58,024 nt of DNA, from contig LUZK01000041.1 of NCBI GenBank assembly GCA_001603595.1, forward strand, positions 1 through 58,024, written 5' to 3'. Shown piece by piece: positions 57,636-58,024 of the stretch; the first letter of the stretch is position 1; each line of letters begins with the position of its first letter. The stretch comes from Bacteroidales bacterium Bact_19. Lineage in GTDB: Bacteria > Bacteroidota > Bacteroidia > Bacteroidales > ML635J-15. The notes under the pieces are model-generated. The model was given only the letters and a program-made list of their open reading frames with translations, was not told the origin of the DNA and did not search any database. The translations under genes were made by a program, and so were the position numbers.

Positions 57636-58024
57636 TCAAAATAAGGGAATTTTACATTTTCTTATTTTGCTTTTATCGGGACAAATTTTTACTAGTTGGT
57701 TTATCGAAAGGTTTAATTCAGGATGAACAAAATTGGGGTTTATTTCATTCATAGGTAACAGTACGAATAATCGGTCAGTAATACGAGGATGTGGAATCCT
57801 CACCAAATTATTTTTTACAACTAAGTTATTAAAAAATAAGATATCTATATCCATAGTTCTGGCTTCGTAGCCTTGTGAATTGCGAACTCGTTTAAGTTCA
57901 TTTTCAATCTCTAAGGCATTTTCCAAAACTTGTAAATAATCTAAATTAGTTTCTAAATAAACTACTGCATTCAAAAAATATTTTTTATTTTCAAATCCCC
58001 AGGGTTCCGAAAGAAAGGGAGAAG
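57636..58024 (-). CDS. folK: 2-amino-4-hydroxy-6-hydroxymethyldihydropteridine diphosphokinase, 5' partial
   Basis: Transfers pyrophosphate from ATP to 6-hydroxymethyl-7,8-dihydropterin in folate synthesis. The reading frame runs off the window end at 58024, so the N-terminus (roughly 40 residues in the family) is missing; the internal TTG at 57974 is not the start. Visible motifs: SEPWGFENKKYFLNAVVYLE, the Mg-binding RTMDIDILFF (Asp-x-Asp), and IPHPRITDRLFVLLPMNEI. The gene ends 26 nt from the convergent HIT gene. Confidence 0.92.
   Translation of the reverse strand, partial: SPFLSEPWGFENKKYFLNAVVYLETNLDYLQVLENALEIENELKRVRNSQGYEARTMDIDILFFNNLVVKNNLVRIPHPRITDRLFVLLPMNEINPNFVHPELNLSINQLVKICPDKSKIRKCKIPLF

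Noticed and set aside
57638-57668. Terminator between HIT and folK
   Set aside because: The 8-bp inverted repeat (AAAATAAG / CTTATTTT) has one G-C pair and lies in the folK coding end; too weak to call.
57636-57974. folK as a short complete gene from TTG 57974
   Set aside because: The frame stays open to the window edge and encodes conserved folK residues upstream, so the gene is truncated only by the window.

Overview
This 58 kb window is AT-rich, gene-dense DNA from a member of the Bacteroidota, probably Bacteroidales-like. The evidence is: several proteins with type IX secretion (T9SS) C-terminal domains, PorV/PorQ-type and TonB-dependent receptors with a carboxypeptidase-regulatory N-terminal domain, menaquinone-type UbiE, a K+-dependent membrane pyrophosphatase, and -7 boxes of the TAnnTTTG type used by the Bacteroidota primary sigma factor. 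Most genes lack a clear Shine-Dalgarno sequence. I found no rRNA, tRNA, CRISPR array, insertion sequence or prophage.

Layout. At 0-7 kb a minus-strand set carries a TlpA-like thioredoxin with a T9SS-like tail, a small lipoprotein, a 2-hydroxyacid dehydrogenase, a DUF2148 ferredoxin-like protein, an LPP20-like secreted protein, a DUF2797 protein, RecX, and release factor 2 with its programmed +1 frameshift. At 7-9.4 kb lies the plus-strand pyrophosphatase hppA with a strong terminator. At 9.6-15.4 kb a minus-strand run carries fructose-bisphosphate aldolase, two Na+-coupled amino-acid transporters (NSS and AGCS), a helix-hairpin-helix protein and a TrmH-type methyltransferase. A gene-free stretch of about 1.1 kb follows (15.4-16.5 kb). 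It contains an array of a short degenerate direct repeat, also present near 9.4 kb, that I cannot assign to a known element class. A T9SS cargo with a PKD domain, then clpP-clpX and a secreted S9-like hydrolase, reach 21.7 kb.

From 30.4 down to 21.8 kb a tight five-gene minus-strand operon carries a DUF349 protein, a TonB-dependent receptor, pyrG, yidC and ubiE. On the plus strand, 30.6-39.9 kb holds trmD, an ABC-F ATPase, a giant SprB-like/PKD adhesin with a type B sorting domain, a beta-helix lipoprotein and an endonuclease/phosphatase-fold lipoprotein. A minus-strand envelope group (44.1-39.9 kb) holds a cysteine-less TlpA-like lipoprotein, LpxH, a TM1410/GH114-like lipoprotein, LptB and a small DMT-type membrane protein. 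RibF, AhcY, a Rieske-like lipoprotein without histidine ligands and a small basic secreted protein follow. The last large unit (47.7-56.6 kb) is TonB-dependent receptor, 1377-residue secreted protein and PorV/PorQ-family barrel, which looks like a dedicated surface system. The window ends with greA, a HIT protein and folK, which runs off the edge.

The genes mix housekeeping functions (translation, proteolysis, CTP, quinone and riboflavin cofactors, membrane insertion, LPS assembly) with surface and secretion genes. The most interesting signals are the unexplained repeat family at 9.4 and 15.6-16.4 kb, the receptor/cargo/PorV trio, the terminator placed directly on the greA promoter, the interlocked divergent promoters, and the redox-fold proteins that have lost canonical residues.
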